From contig NZ_SHKM01000001.1 in the NCBI RefSeq assembly GCF_004217225.1, forward strand, positions 1 through 64,000: a stretch of DNA of 64,000 nucleotides. Reading direction: 5' to 3'. Below are positions 47,081-59,459 of the stretch, piece after piece. Both the position numbers and the translations under genes were made by a program. Below the pieces are notes generated by a model, which had not been told where the DNA came from, did not search any database, and was given only the letters and a program-made list of their open reading frames with translations. Each line of letters begins with the position of its first letter. Positions within the stretch are counted from its first letter, which is position 1. The stretch comes from Azospira oryzae (GTDB taxonomy: Bacteria; Pseudomonadota; Gammaproteobacteria; Burkholderiales; Rhodocyclaceae).

Positions 47081-48730
47081 CTAGGTGCGGAAGCGCTGCA
47101 CCAGGGCGTCGAGGCGACTGGCGATCTGCTCCACCGCCTCCGCCGTTTCCGCCGTGTTCTTCATGGCGGCGCTGGTTTCCTCCACCATCTGGGCGACCTG
47201 CTCCACCCGCTGGGCAATGCTGGTGCTGGCGCTGCTCTGTTCCATGGTGGCCTCGGCCACGTCGCGCACCCGGTGCAGGGTCAGCTCCGACCCTTCGCGG
47301 ATCTGGCGCAGGGACTGGGCCGCCTCCTCGGCCAGGGCGACGCCGCTCTCCACCTGGGGCAGGGCCGCCCCCATGGCCTGCACCACCATGTCCGTGTCGG
47401 TCTGGATGTGGCTGATCATCTGTTCGATCTCCACCGTGGCCTTGGCCGTCCGTTCCGCCAGCTGCCGCACCTCGTCGGCCACCACGGCGAAGCCCCGGCC
47501 CTGTTCCCCGGCCCGGGCTGCCTCGATAGCGGCGTTCAAGGCCAGCAGGTTGGTCTGGGCGGCGATGGCGCTGATCACCGAAGCGATGCCGGAGACTTCC
47601 CGGGTCTGGGTTTCCAGGTCCCGGATACGGCCCGAGGCGTCGCTGACGGTGCCGGCGATGGCCTTGATGGCGCCGCTCGCATTGGCCACCCGGGTTTCCC
47701 CCTCGGCCGCCAGCTGGGCCGATTCGCTGGAATTGCGTTCCGTATCCCGACTGTTGTCGGAGATGTGATTGATGCTCACGGTCAGTTCCTCGATGGCGGC
47801 GGCCATGGCGGACGTGGCGTCGGACTGCTGTTCCCCGGCCAGGGATACTTCCCGGGCGGCGGTGCTGATGCGCTCGGCGTTGTGGGTCAGCTGGCTCGAA
47901 TTGCTGCCGATCTCCTTCACCACCTGGCGCAGGGAGGCCACCATGTGGCTGAAGGAAGCCAGCATGGACCCGGCCGGCGCCGTCTCGACCCGGACCGTCA
48001 GGTCGCCGTCGGCCGCCTGGCGCATGAGGTCGATGGCCACACCCGGTTCGCCCCCCACCTGCTGCAGCACGCTGCGGCCCACCAGGTAGGTGCCGGCGGC
48101 GACCAGGGCGAGCAGCACCAGCGCCATCAGGGAATCCTCGAGGGTCCGCTGGCGCACTTCGGCCTGCACGTCGTCCAGGTAGATGCCGCTGCCGACCACC
48201 CAGCCCCAGGGGGCGAACAGCTTCACGTACTGCAGCTTGTCCACCGCCTTCTCCGCCGGCTGGCCGGGGTGGGGGAAGAGGGTCTCGACAAAGGCGCCGT
48301 CCGGCTGCTTGATGGCGCCGTCGATGATGTTGCGCAGGGTCGGTCGGCCCTTGACGTCCCGGACCTCCCCTGTGACGTCCTTGCCTTCCCATTCGGGGCG
48401 GATCGGGTGCATCACCGTCACCCCTTCCGGGGTCCAGATGTGGAAATACTCGGAGCGCCCGTCGGCGCCGCCGTAGCGGGCCATGCGCACGCTTTCGGCG
48501 GCGGCCTTCTGGGCCTCGCTGCGGCTCATCTTGCCGGCCTTCTCCAGGGCCTGGTAGCCGGCGATGATGTTGTAGGCCGCTTCCACGGCGGCCCTGACGG
48601 TCTGTTGGTGGCCCTCGTGGAGGTCCCGGCTGACGCCCAGGGCTCCGAGGATGGTGATGGTGCCCATGCCGAATACCGCCAGGGCGATCAGGATGAACAT
48701 CCGGCTCTTCAGGCGCAGATTGGCAAACAC
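47081..48730 (-). CDS. Methyl-accepting chemotaxis protein with periplasmic Cache domain
   Basis: The 549-aa receptor has an N-terminal helix (residues 11-32) and a periplasmic single-Cache domain with the sCache_2 features ([25 protein letters not shown] ... [20 protein letters not shown]). A second helix (about 198-218), HAMP and the cytoplasmic signalling domain follow. The highly conserved hairpin tip is intact ([47 protein letters not shown]). sCache_2 receptors often sense small organic acids; the ligand is unknown. No C-terminal CheR-binding pentapeptide is seen. Confidence 0.92.
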   Translation of the reverse strand: MFANLRLKSRMFILIALAVFGMGTITILGALGVSRDLHEGHQQTVRAAVEAAYNIIAGYQALEKAGKMSRSEAQKAAAESVRMARYGGADGRSEYFHIWTPEGVTVMHPIRPEWEGKDVTGEVRDVKGRPTLRNIIDGAIKQPDGAFVETLFPHPGQPAEKAVDKLQYVKLFAPWGWVVGSGIYLDDVQAEVRQRTLEDSLMALVLLALVAAGTYLVGRSVLQQVGGEPGVAIDLMRQAADGDLTVRVETAPAGSMLASFSHMVASLRQVVKEIGSNSSQLTHNAERISTAAREVSLAGEQQSDATSAMAAAIEELTVSINHISDNSRDTERNSSESAQLAAEGETRVANASGAIKAIAGTVSDASGRIRDLETQTREVSGIASVISAIAAQTNLLALNAAIEAARAGEQGRGFAVVADEVRQLAERTAKATVEIEQMISHIQTDTDMVVQAMGAALPQVESGVALAEEAAQSLRQIREGSELTLHRVRDVAEATMEQSSASTSIAQRVEQVAQMVEETSAAMKNTAETAEAVEQIASRLDALVQRFRT

Positions 48731-49061
48731 GATGGTAGTCTCCTCCGGTGGGACTGCAGGACGGCGTCCCCGTGGCGGGGATCTTGTCGATGCGGTGGAG
48801 GATGCCAGCGGAAAAGGCGCTTGCCAGCTCGGGTAACGCCCCGGTTAGGCCCTAGGTGATACCCCAGTTCCCCTGCTATTCATCTTTGGCAAAACTGCAC
48901 GAACTTGTCGCAGGAGCGTCGCGAATGGAAGGACGGACCGTTGTACCCGTCCCCGGCCGGGCCGGAGACGCCGGTTTGCGGCATGGCCGGTAAGGCCTGC
49001 CGTCGCCCTGATGCCGTTGCCGTAAAATTCCGAGCGCACCCCGCTTGCTGGAGCCCATGCC
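48731..49061. other. Divergent intergenic region
   Basis: These 331 bases between the chemoreceptor and HPt genes contain no gene that I can support. There are several GC-rich short inverted repeats (for example GTCCCCG/CGGGGAT near 48766-48782), but no clear promoter consensus or terminator. Confidence 0.5.
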
Positions 49062-49460
49062 ATGACCGATTCCGTTGCCCCCCCGTCTTCCTCGCCGGCC
49101 TGCGATCCGGAAGGGCTGTTGCGCATGCTCAACGGCGACCGGGACAGCGTGCGGGATCTGGTGCAGACCTTCCTCGACAACTTCCCCCAGTTGCTGGGCG
49201 AACTGGATCAGGCCCTGGCCGAGTCGGCCGAGTCCGGCATGCCGGAGCCGTTGCGCCGCACGGTGCATCGCATCAAGGGGGTTTGCGCCATTTTCGCCAC
49301 CGGGCGCATCGTGGCGCGGGCGCGGGAGATCGAGGCCCTGCTGCTGGCCGGGGCGGTGCCGGCCGGGGTGGATGAAAGTGCCCTGTGGCGGGAGGAGCTG
49401 CAGCAGGTGGCGGCGGAAATGACCGCCTTCAACCGCTCCCTGGCAGCCGGGGACGACTGA
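49062..49460 (+). CDS. Stand-alone HPt phosphotransfer protein
   Basis: The 132-aa protein is a histidine phosphotransfer domain. The active helix reads TVHRIKGVCAIFATGRI with the H-x-x-K-G motif. It passes phosphate between a hybrid kinase receiver and a final response regulator. It lies close to the signalling cluster at 49476-57701, but the only hybrid kinase there has its own HPt, so the partner is open. Confidence 0.87.
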   Translation: MTDSVAPPSSSPACDPEGLLRMLNGDRDSVRDLVQTFLDNFPQLLGELDQALAESAESGMPEPLRRTVHRIKGVCAIFATGRIVARAREIEALLLAGAVPAGVDESALWREELQQVAAEMTAFNRSLAAGDD

Positions 49461-49475
49461 GGGGCGGCCGCGCTT

Positions 49476-50129
49476 TCAGGAGACCATGCCGTGCTGCATC
49501 GCATAGCGGGTCATGCCCGCCACATCCCGCACGCCGAGGCGCTCCATCAATTGGGCCCGGTGGAATTCCACGGTCTTGGGGCTGATGCTCAGTTCCCGGG
49601 CGATTTCCTTGGTGGTGCGGCCCAGAGCCACCAGCCGCAGGATCTGCTCCTGGCGCGGCGTCAGCTGGGGCGGCTGCAGCATTTCGCGGCGGTCCGTGCG
49701 CATGGCGTCCAGCAGTTGCTGCTGGATTTTGGGCGACAGGTAGCAGCTGCCGTCCATCACCTTGTCCAGAGCCAGCTGCAGCTCGGCGAGGACGAAATCC
49801 TTGAGCAGGTAGCCGTGGCACCCCGCCTCCAGGGCCGCCTCCACCACCTCGCGGCGGTCGATGCCGGAGAGCACCATCAGCTTGGTTTCCGGCGAGACCG
49901 TGCGGATCTGGCGCATGGCCTCGATGCCCGACAGGTTAGGCATGTCGATGTCCAGTACCGCCACGTCGGGTTTCAGGGCCTGGGTCCGTTCCAGGGCTTC
50001 CAGGCCGTCGGCGCATTCGGCCACCACCACGTATTCGGGCAGGGTCTGGATCAGGGAGCGGATGCCGGCACGCACCAGCAGTTGGTCGTCGGCGAGCAGC
50101 AGGCGGATGGCAGGCGTTGTGTCCGTCAT
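49476..50129 (-). CDS. NarL/FixJ-type response regulator
   Basis: The 217-aa regulator has a receiver domain (LLLADDQLLVRAG, phospho-acceptor in AVLDIDMPNLSG, Lys in YLLKD). A LuxR-type helix-turn-helix follows (LTPRQEQILRLVALGRTTKEIARELSISPKTVEFHRAQLMERLG). ATG 50129 is preferred to an in-frame TTG 12 bases upstream. It is convergent with the HPt gene and divergent from the HD-GYP operon; its kinase is not identified. Confidence 0.9.
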   Translation of the reverse strand: MTDTTPAIRLLLADDQLLVRAGIRSLIQTLPEYVVVAECADGLEALERTQALKPDVAVLDIDMPNLSGIEAMRQIRTVSPETKLMVLSGIDRREVVEAALEAGCHGYLLKDFVLAELQLALDKVMDGSCYLSPKIQQQLLDAMRTDRREMLQPPQLTPRQEQILRLVALGRTTKEIARELSISPKTVEFHRAQLMERLGVRDVAGMTRYAMQHGMVS

Positions 50130-50320
50130 AGGGGCTGGCAATCGGATGGGGGCCGTTGGAGGGATGGGAACCTGATGGCCAAGTGTAGCATCCTGTCAGG
50201 TGCCCGGCATGTTCCCACAGGCCGCGGCGGCCCGGCAGGAACTTATGCACAATCGGCCCGAGGCCTCGGTTCCATAATGGGCGCATCTGCCATCGCCAAC
50301 GTCGCCGGGAAGGTCGCGCC

Positions 50321-51361
50321 GTGGAGCTGAATCTGGTCGTCATCGACGATTCCGAAATCAACCTGACCCTGTTCCGCGTCCTCGCCGAACGGATCGAGGG
50401 GGTGCGGGTCCATGGCTTCCTTTCCTCCAGCGAGGCCCTGGCCTGGTGCGAACAGGGGCAGGCGGACGTGGTTGTGGTCGATTACATGATGCCGGCGCCG
50501 GACGGCCTGGAATTCATCCGCCACTTCCGCCAGCTGCCGGGCATGGCCGAGGTGCCGCTGATCATGGTCACCGCCAACAACCTGCGGGACGTGCGCTGCC
50601 GGGCCCTGGAGCAGGGCGCCTCCGATTTTCTCAACAAGCCGGTGGACAAGGACGAGTTCCTCGCCCGGGTGCGCAACATGTGCGCCCTGCGCCGCAGCCA
50701 GCGGCAGCTGGCGGACCGGGCGGCCTGGCTGGCCGAGGAGGTGGCCAAGGCCACCGCCGGCCTCCTGGAGCGGGAGCGGGAGACCATCGTCTGCCTGGCC
50801 AAGGCCGCCGAATACCGGGACCCGGAGACGGGCGCCCACATCCTGCGCATGGCCCACTATTCGGTGCTCATCGGCCGCCAGCTGGGGCTGTCGCCGGCGG
50901 AGCTGGAGATGCTGCTGGAAGCGGCGCCCATGCACGACGTGGGCAAGGTGGGGACGCCGGACCTGATCCTGCTCAAGCCCGGGCGCCTGACCCCGGCCGA
51001 GTTTATGATCATGCAGCAGCATGCCGAGCAGGGTTACGAGATACTGCGCCAGGCCCGTTCCCCGGTCCTGGCGATGGCGGCGGTGATCGCCCGGGCCCAT
51101 CACGAGAAGTGGGACGGCAGCGGCTATCCCCAGGGACTCAAGGGCGAGGCCATTCCGCTCCTGGGGCGCATCGTGGCGGTGGCGGACGTCTTCGACGCCC
51201 TGACGTCGCCCCGTCCCTACAAGCAGGCCTGGCCCCTGGCCCAGGCCCGGGAATACCTGGAGCAGAATGCCGGCAGACATTTCGACCCCCGCTGCGTCGA
51301 AGCCTTCCTGGTGGCGTGGGACGAAGTGCTGGCAATCCGGGAGCGTTTCCAGGACCAGTAG
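50321..51361 (+). CDS. Response regulator with HD-GYP c-di-GMP phosphodiesterase output
   Basis: The 346-aa protein joins a receiver domain (residues 1-120; VVVDYMMPAPDG with phospho-acceptor Asp; FLNKPVDK) to an HD-GYP domain (MHDVGKVGTPD; HHEKWDGSGYPQGL) in the RpfG style. The catalytic residues are intact. It begins with GTG and heads an apparent operon with the FIST protein (41-base gap) and the hybrid kinase (5-base gap), so the kinase is the likely phosphodonor. Confidence 0.9.
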   Translation: MELNLVVIDDSEINLTLFRVLAERIEGVRVHGFLSSSEALAWCEQGQADVVVVDYMMPAPDGLEFIRHFRQLPGMAEVPLIMVTANNLRDVRCRALEQGASDFLNKPVDKDEFLARVRNMCALRRSQRQLADRAAWLAEEVAKATAGLLERERETIVCLAKAAEYRDPETGAHILRMAHYSVLIGRQLGLSPAELEMLLEAAPMHDVGKVGTPDLILLKPGRLTPAEFMIMQQHAEQGYEILRQARSPVLAMAAVIARAHHEKWDGSGYPQGLKGEAIPLLGRIVAVADVFDALTSPRPYKQAWPLAQAREYLEQNAGRHFDPRCVEAFLVAWDEVLAIRERFQDQ

Positions 51362-51402
51362 CATCGAGAGAAGACAAGAAAAGAGCAGAGGAGGAATCAG
51401 TC

Positions 51403-52566
51403 ATGCGCGTTCTTCAGATCCACCTTCCCGTGGCCCGGGAGCCGGCCCACATCCGGGCCGCCCTGGCGCCCCTGCAGGCCATCGAGCCCCAGCTGCTGCT
51501 GGTGTTCTTTGCCGCCGAACGTCTGGCCGATGGCGCTTTCACCGCTCTCCTGGCCGAAGTCTTTCCCGGGGCCCTGCGCATCGGTTGCAGCACTGCCGGC
51601 GAGATCGTCGGCGAGGAAGTGTGCGAAGGCAGCATCGTCGTCACCGCCGTCCATTTCGACGCCACCACGGTGCGGGAAGTGACCACGGAGCTGGCCTGCA
51701 TGGCCGATTCCGGTGCCGCCGGCGAGCGCCTGGCGGCCCAGTTGCCGGGAGAGGGGCTGCGGGCGGTGCTGGTCTTTGCCCAGGGCGTGGCCATCAACGG
51801 CAGCGCCCTGGTGGCCGGCATGAGCCGCCAACTGCCGCCCGGCGTGGCCGTCAGCGGCGGCCTGGCCGGCGATGGCGGCGCCTTTTCCCGCACCTGGGTG
51901 CTGTCGTCCCAGGGCGTGGCCGAGCACCGGGTGGTGGCGGTGGGGCTCTACGGCCAGGCCCTGCGGGTGGGCCACGGCTCCTTCGGCGGCTGGGAGCCCT
52001 TCGGCCCGGCGCGCAAGGTCACCCGCTGCGAGAACAACGTGCTCTACGAACTGGACGGGGAGCCGGCCCTCGACATCTACAAGCGCTACCTGGGCGAATA
52101 CGCCCGCGACCTGCCGGCCTCGGGCCTGCTCTTCCCCTTTTCCATGGCCGACAAGGACCGCTCCAGCGTCGGCCTGATCCGCACCATCCTGGGGGTGGAT
52201 GAAGCCTCCGGCAGCCTCATCCTGGCCGGCGAAATCGATCCGGACGGTTACCTCAAGCTCATGCACGCCAATCCCAATGCCCTGGTGGACGGGGCCCAGC
52301 GGGCGGCGGAAATGGCCCGGGCCATGGTGCCCGGGGAGGCCCTGGCGATCCTGGTCAGCTGCGTCGGACGCAAACTGGTGCTGGGCGGCCGGGTGGACGA
52401 GGAGGTGGAAGCGGTGGCCGACGTTTTCGGCCGCAACTGCACCCTCACCGGCTTCTATTCCTACGGCGAGATCAGCCCTTTCAATGCGGCCCCCGGCGCC
52501 GTTGGCCCCGATTCCTGCCGCCTGCACAACCAGACCATGACCATCACCCTGCTGACCGAGGTCTGA
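51403..52566 (+). CDS. FIST-domain sensor, NosP-like candidate
   Basis: The 387-aa protein consists of FIST_N (about residues 30-225) and FIST_C (about 226-370), with no membrane segment. FIST proteins encoded directly before a hybrid kinase include NosP, a heme-bound nitric oxide sensor that inhibits the NahK kinase. Here the hybrid kinase follows after 5 bases and an HD-GYP regulator precedes, so NosP function is a good inference; a heme ligand cannot be proved from sequence. GAGGAGG lies 7 bases before the ATG. Confidence 0.82.
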   Translation: MRVLQIHLPVAREPAHIRAALAPLQAIEPQLLLVFFAAERLADGAFTALLAEVFPGALRIGCSTAGEIVGEEVCEGSIVVTAVHFDATTVREVTTELACMADSGAAGERLAAQLPGEGLRAVLVFAQGVAINGSALVAGMSRQLPPGVAVSGGLAGDGGAFSRTWVLSSQGVAEHRVVAVGLYGQALRVGHGSFGGWEPFGPARKVTRCENNVLYELDGEPALDIYKRYLGEYARDLPASGLLFPFSMADKDRSSVGLIRTILGVDEASGSLILAGEIDPDGYLKLMHANPNALVDGAQRAAEMARAMVPGEALAILVSCVGRKLVLGGRVDEEVEAVADVFGRNCTLTGFYSYGEISPFNAAPGAVGPDSCRLHNQTMTITLLTEV

Positions 52567-52571
52567 GGGCC

Positions 52572-55652
<3,081 letters not shown>

Positions 55653-55665
55653 GGGCGTTAGAACC

Positions 55666-56028
55666 CTACTGGGCCATGCCCAGGGCCTGCAACAGGCCTT
55701 CCCGGTTGATGGGCTTGATCAGCAGGTCGTCGAAACCCGCTTCCATGATCTGGTTCTTCTCGCTGGCAAAGGCGTGGGCGGTGTAGGCGATGATGTGCAG
55801 GCCCCGGGTCCTTTCCTCCTCCCGCAGGCGCTGGCAGACCTCGATGCCGGTCATGCCGGGCATGCTCACGTCGAGCAGCACATGATCCACCTCCGGCGTC
55901 CGGGCCAGGCATTCCAGGGCCGCCTCGCCGGAGTCCGCTTCCAGCACCTCGATCCCCAGCTTGCTGAGGATGGCGCGGGGCAACATGCGATTGACCTTGT
56001 GGTCGTCTACCACCAGCACTTTCATCAT
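55666..56028 (-). CDS. Single-domain response regulator (CheY-like)
   Basis: The 120-aa protein is a lone receiver: MKVLVVDDHKVNRMLPRAIL with the acidic pair, HVLLDVSMPGMTG with the phospho-acceptor Asp, IIAYTAHA and LIKPI with the conserved Lys. It has no output domain. It overlaps the end of the membrane kinase gene by 4 bases (ATGA), so the kinase is its donor. Output may be by protein-protein contact or phosphorelay. Confidence 0.9.
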   Translation of the reverse strand: MMKVLVVDDHKVNRMLPRAILSKLGIEVLEADSGEAALECLARTPEVDHVLLDVSMPGMTGIEVCQRLREEERTRGLHIIAYTAHAFASEKNQIMEAGFDDLLIKPINREGLLQALGMAQ

Positions 56029-57701
56029 TCCTCCTTCTCGCCGATGGGCAGCGTGAAGTAGAACTCGCTGCCCCGGCCCGGTTCGGATTGTAGCGTCAGG
56101 CGTCCGCCCATCAGTTCCACCAGCTGGCGCGACAGGGCCAGGCCCAGGCCGCTGCCGCCCTGGCGCCGGGTGGCGAAGCTCTCGCCCTGGCGGAACTTGT
56201 CGAAGATCGTCTCCTGATCCGCCGGGGCGATGCCGGGGCCGCTGTCGCGCACGGCAAAGCGGATGCGCTTGCCATCCCTGCGCACGCTGACGTCCACTGT
56301 ACCCCGATCGGTGAATTTCACCCCATTGTGCACCAGATTGTTGAGCACCTGGGTCAGGCGCAGGTGGTCGCACAGCAGCTGCCGGGGCACATCCCGGTCG
56401 ATTTCCAGGTTCAGGGCCAGGCCCTTGCCGTCGGCCTGGGGCTGGTGGGCCTGCACCACCCGCTGCAACAGGGGCTGGAGCGGCTCCAGGGTCGGCGCCA
56501 GTTCGAAGCGCCCCGCTTCGATCTTGGCCAGGTCGAGAATGGAGTTGACCAGTTCCAGCAGGTGGCTGCCGCTGCTGTGGATGGTGCCGGCGTATTCCCG
56601 CAGGTCCTGGTCGTCGGTGCTTTCCTGCAGCAGTTCGGCATAGCCGATGATGCCGTTGAGGGGCGTGCGCAGTTCGTGGGACATGGAGGCGAGGAACTCG
56701 GACTTGAGCCGGTTGGCCTCTTCCGCCTTGGCCCGGCTCTGTTCCAGGCGCGCCAGCAGCAGGCCGATGCCCCAGGAGAAGGCCAGCACGATGAGCGTGA
56801 CGAGGCCGCCGAAGGCCAGGTAGCTCCAGGCCCGGTGCCGGGTTTCGGCCAGGGCCTCGTTGCGGTCGCTGCCGACGATCACCATCAGGGGATAGTCGAA
56901 AAGGACCCGGTAGGCGAAGAAGCGGTCGATCTTGTCGATGCTGCTGGTGAGTTCCAGGGTGCCGCTGGCCTCCTTGCTGGCTGCCGTCAGGATGGGGCTG
57001 TTGGCCAGGCTCTGGCCCACCTGTTCATCCTTGCCCGACTTGCGGGCGCGGACGATGCCGTCCAGCCCCAGCAGGGTGATGACGCTGTGGGGACCCAGGT
57101 TAACGTCGGCATAGAGCTGGGTGAAGTAGAGGGGGTCCAGGGAGACCACCACGACGCCGCCGAAACTGCCGTCCGGCTTGTTGATGCGGCGGGTCAGCTG
57201 CAGCGACCATTTGCCCGAGGCCCGCCCCAGCACCGGCTTGCTGACGAAGAGCTGGCCCGTGTCGCGGGCGATGTGCACGCGGAAGTGCTCCCGGTCCGAG
57301 AGGTCCAGCACCTTGTGGTTGGGCAGGTTGGAGAGGATGTACTGGCCGTGCTCGTCGATGATGCCCAGCTGGTTGAAGAGATTGGAGAAGATCATCCCGT
57401 CCCGCACGTAGGCGGCGATGTCCACCTTCTCCGGATGCCGCTCGTACTGGTACTTGAGGAACATCACCGCCTGATCCACGCTCTTCAGGGTGCGCAGGGT
57501 GTGCTCTTCCAGGGCCCGGGCCAGGTTCAGGTTGTCCTGGTTGATGGAGGCGATTTCCAGGCTTTCCTCGTTGTGGATCTTGAAGGTGATGGCGCACCAG
57601 TTGAGCACCAGCAGGGCCAGGGCGAAGGTCCACACCAGGCGCCGGCCCTGGGCCGAGGCGGAGTGGGGATTGCTGGCGGGTGGGCGGGGCAGGTCGGGCA
57701 T
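56025..57701 (-). CDS. Membrane histidine kinase with periplasmic dCache-like sensor
   Basis: The 558-aa kinase has a first helix (about residues 21-43), a roughly 250-aa periplasmic sensor of the double-Cache type (QAVMFLKYQYERHP ... DREHFRVHIARDTGQLFVSKPVLGRASGKW) and a second helix (about 295-318). HisKA (FLASMSHELRTPLNGI) and HATPase (NLVHNGVKFTD, GSGLGLALSRQLVELMGG) follow. It has no receiver itself; the overlapping downstream gene supplies one. Start ATG 57701 is preferred to an in-frame TTG 66 bases upstream. Confidence 0.88.
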   Translation of the reverse strand: MPDLPRPPASNPHSASAQGRRLVWTFALALLVLNWCAITFKIHNEESLEIASINQDNLNLARALEEHTLRTLKSVDQAVMFLKYQYERHPEKVDIAAYVRDGMIFSNLFNQLGIIDEHGQYILSNLPNHKVLDLSDREHFRVHIARDTGQLFVSKPVLGRASGKWSLQLTRRINKPDGSFGGVVVVSLDPLYFTQLYADVNLGPHSVITLLGLDGIVRARKSGKDEQVGQSLANSPILTAASKEASGTLELTSSIDKIDRFFAYRVLFDYPLMVIVGSDRNEALAETRHRAWSYLAFGGLVTLIVLAFSWGIGLLLARLEQSRAKAEEANRLKSEFLASMSHELRTPLNGIIGYAELLQESTDDQDLREYAGTIHSSGSHLLELVNSILDLAKIEAGRFELAPTLEPLQPLLQRVVQAHQPQADGKGLALNLEIDRDVPRQLLCDHLRLTQVLNNLVHNGVKFTDRGTVDVSVRRDGKRIRFAVRDSGPGIAPADQETIFDKFRQGESFATRRQGGSGLGLALSRQLVELMGGRLTLQSEPGRGSEFYFTLPIGEKEE

Positions 57702-57891
57702 CGGTGTCAGCTTCAAGGGATGACGTGGGTATCCGGATAACGGATTCCAGTATATTGAAACGGACAAAATACGGTCCCGGGTGAAACCCTAGGTCGGACC
57801 CCGGGGAATCTCCCTGAAAAAGGGCATTTCTCCTCGTGCCGCCAGCCCTTACGTGGTCTACAATGCCGCCAGCCCTCACTCACCGATAGCC

Positions 57892-59136
57892 ATGCAGCGT
57901 GTCAGCATCAACCGGCTCCAGCCCGGCCTCTTCATCTCCCTGTCCCATGTGGGCTGGGTGCGCCATCCCTTTTTGCTCAACGAATTCCGCATCTCCAGCG
58001 AGAAGCAGATCCAGGTCCTGAAGGAAATGGGCCTGGAGGACGTGCCCTGGGATCCCCAGCGCAGCACCACCGTGCCCCTGCCCGAAGTGGCCCGCAGCGC
58101 CGCGCCGGAAGAGGTGGATTTCGGTGCGGCGGCCCTGGCCGGCATGCTCGACGAGAAGAAGCTGCGCATGGAGCGGGTGCGGCGCCAGCGGGAACGCCTG
58201 GCCCGGCGCGAGCGGGAATACGATCAGGAAATCAGCGCCGCCTCGGAAATCCTCAAGACCCTTGGTCCCCAGCCGGCGGAGGCCCACGCCGAAGCCCAGA
58301 AGCTGGCCAGCCGCATCGTCGATGGCCTGATGGGCTCGGAGAGCGTGGTCATCCAGCTGATGAGCCAGAAGGTGCGGGAGGCCGGCCTGGCCTTCCACTC
58401 CATCAACGTCATGGTGCTGTCCCTGCTGCTGGGCAAGGCGGCGGAGCTGTCGGCGGAGGAAATGAAATACCTGGGGGTGGGAGCCCTGCTGCACGACGCC
58501 GGCAAGACCGAGATTCCGCCCCGCATCCTGCGCGCCACCACCCGCACCCCGCCGGAAGAGGAATACTACCGGGCCCACGTGGGCTACGGCATCAAGGCCG
58601 TGGCCGGGGCCAAGGGCATGGCCGTGCCGGCCCGCAACATCATTGCCTGCCACCATGAGCGCTGGGACGGCAACGGTTTCCCCAACCGCCTGGCCGGCGA
58701 CAAGATTCCCCGTCTGGCCCGCATCGCTGCCCTGGCCAATCGCTACGACAACCTGTGCAACCCCTTCGACATCCAGAGCGCCAAGACCCCGGCGGAGGCC
58801 CTGGGCCATCTCTTCAAGAAGGAAAGCGGGGCCTTCGATCCAGATCTGCTGCAACGTTTCGTCAAGGTGCTGGGGGTCTATCCGCCCGGCACCTTCGTCA
58901 CCCTCTCCAACGGCGCCGTGGGCCTGGTGGTGGAAAGCAACCCCAACCGCCTGCTGCAGCCCCTGGTGATGCTCTACGACGCCGATATTCCCCGCCATGA
59001 GGCCCTCATGCTCGACCTCAAGGAAGCCGAGCTGAACGTGGAGAGCACTCTCAACCCGGCCAACATGCCCCTGGAAGTGGTGGAGTATCTGGCGCCCCGG
59101 GGCCGCATCGACTATTACGTCGAAGGAGCGCCGTAA
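57892..59136 (+). CDS. DUF3391/HD-GYP domain protein
   Basis: The 414-aa protein has the DUF3391 N-terminal module (MQRVSINRLQPGLFISLSHVGW), a coiled-coil stretch (KKLRMERVRRQRERLARREREYDQE) and an HD-GYP domain. The HD motif is kept (LLHDAGKTEIP), but the GYP motif reads GNGFP, with Phe for Tyr. It may still cleave or only bind c-di-GMP. ATG 57892 fits the family start. It is divergent from the membrane kinase operon. Confidence 0.85.
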   Translation: MQRVSINRLQPGLFISLSHVGWVRHPFLLNEFRISSEKQIQVLKEMGLEDVPWDPQRSTTVPLPEVARSAAPEEVDFGAAALAGMLDEKKLRMERVRRQRERLARREREYDQEISAASEILKTLGPQPAEAHAEAQKLASRIVDGLMGSESVVIQLMSQKVREAGLAFHSINVMVLSLLLGKAAELSAEEMKYLGVGALLHDAGKTEIPPRILRATTRTPPEEEYYRAHVGYGIKAVAGAKGMAVPARNIIACHHERWDGNGFPNRLAGDKIPRLARIAALANRYDNLCNPFDIQSAKTPAEALGHLFKKESGAFDPDLLQRFVKVLGVYPPGTFVTLSNGAVGLVVESNPNRLLQPLVMLYDADIPRHEALMLDLKEAELNVESTLNPANMPLEVVEYLAPRGRIDYYVEGAP

Positions 59137-59244
59137 GGATTTTCCCCGTAGGCTTTCCGTGGCGGCTGTGCTAGTCTGGAACTGTGTCGTGGCTGGCGGC
59201 ACCCACGATGGCAGTTGGCAGTCGCCGTGTTTCAAGGAGACCCT

Positions 59245-59274
59245 ATGACCGTTGCAGATAGGCTTGTCTTTTGA
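59245..59274 (+). CDS. Nine-codon ORF with strong ribosome-binding site
   Basis: AAGGAG (59234-59239) lies 5 bases before an ATG that opens a nine-codon frame, MTVADRLVF, then TGA. About 70 bases later there is a strong intrinsic terminator, and no larger gene lies between. It looks like a leader peptide or the start of a small-RNA unit. There are no runs of a single amino acid codon of the classic attenuation type. I cannot name a family. Confidence 0.4.
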   Translation: MTVADRLVF

Positions 59275-59280
59275 GATTAC

Positions 59281-59346
59281 CGGGTAGCACCAACGACGGC
59301 GAAAAGCCGGATTCCCGAGCCTGAAGGGCCAGGGAGGCAGCAACGG
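59281..59346 (+). ncRNA. Candidate structured RNA of unknown family
   Basis: Between the nine-codon ORF and the terminator several stems can form: CGGG (59281-59284) with CCCG (59314-59317), enclosing CGGC-GAAAA-GCCG (59297-59309), and then a GCCT/AGGC stem (about 59319-59338). It does not match the conserved cores of c-di-GMP, TPP, cobalamin or SAM riboswitches. It may be a small RNA body or a new cis-element. Confidence 0.35.
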
Positions 59347-59381
59347 AAAGCCCATGCGATGCTTGCATGGGCTTTTTCTTT
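59347..59381 (+). terminator. Strong intrinsic terminator of the orphan unit
   Basis: AAAGCCCATGC (59347-59357) and GCATGGGCTTT (59365-59375) form a perfect 11-bp stem with a 7-base loop, followed by TTCTTT. It ends whatever is transcribed upstream; the nearest upstream gene stops 210 bases earlier. Confidence 0.88.
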
Positions 59382-59459
59382 GGTGCTCGCAAAGACGGCT
59401 AGCTTGGCCCGGCGCGGCGCGTAGAATGGGGCGGTGATCTTCCCTTGCGGAGTACTGCC

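Noticed and set aside
59281-59346. Cyclic di-GMP riboswitch near the HD-GYP gene
   Set aside because: The conserved GEMM core (CACGCA...GCAAACC and tetraloop-receptor parts) is missing.
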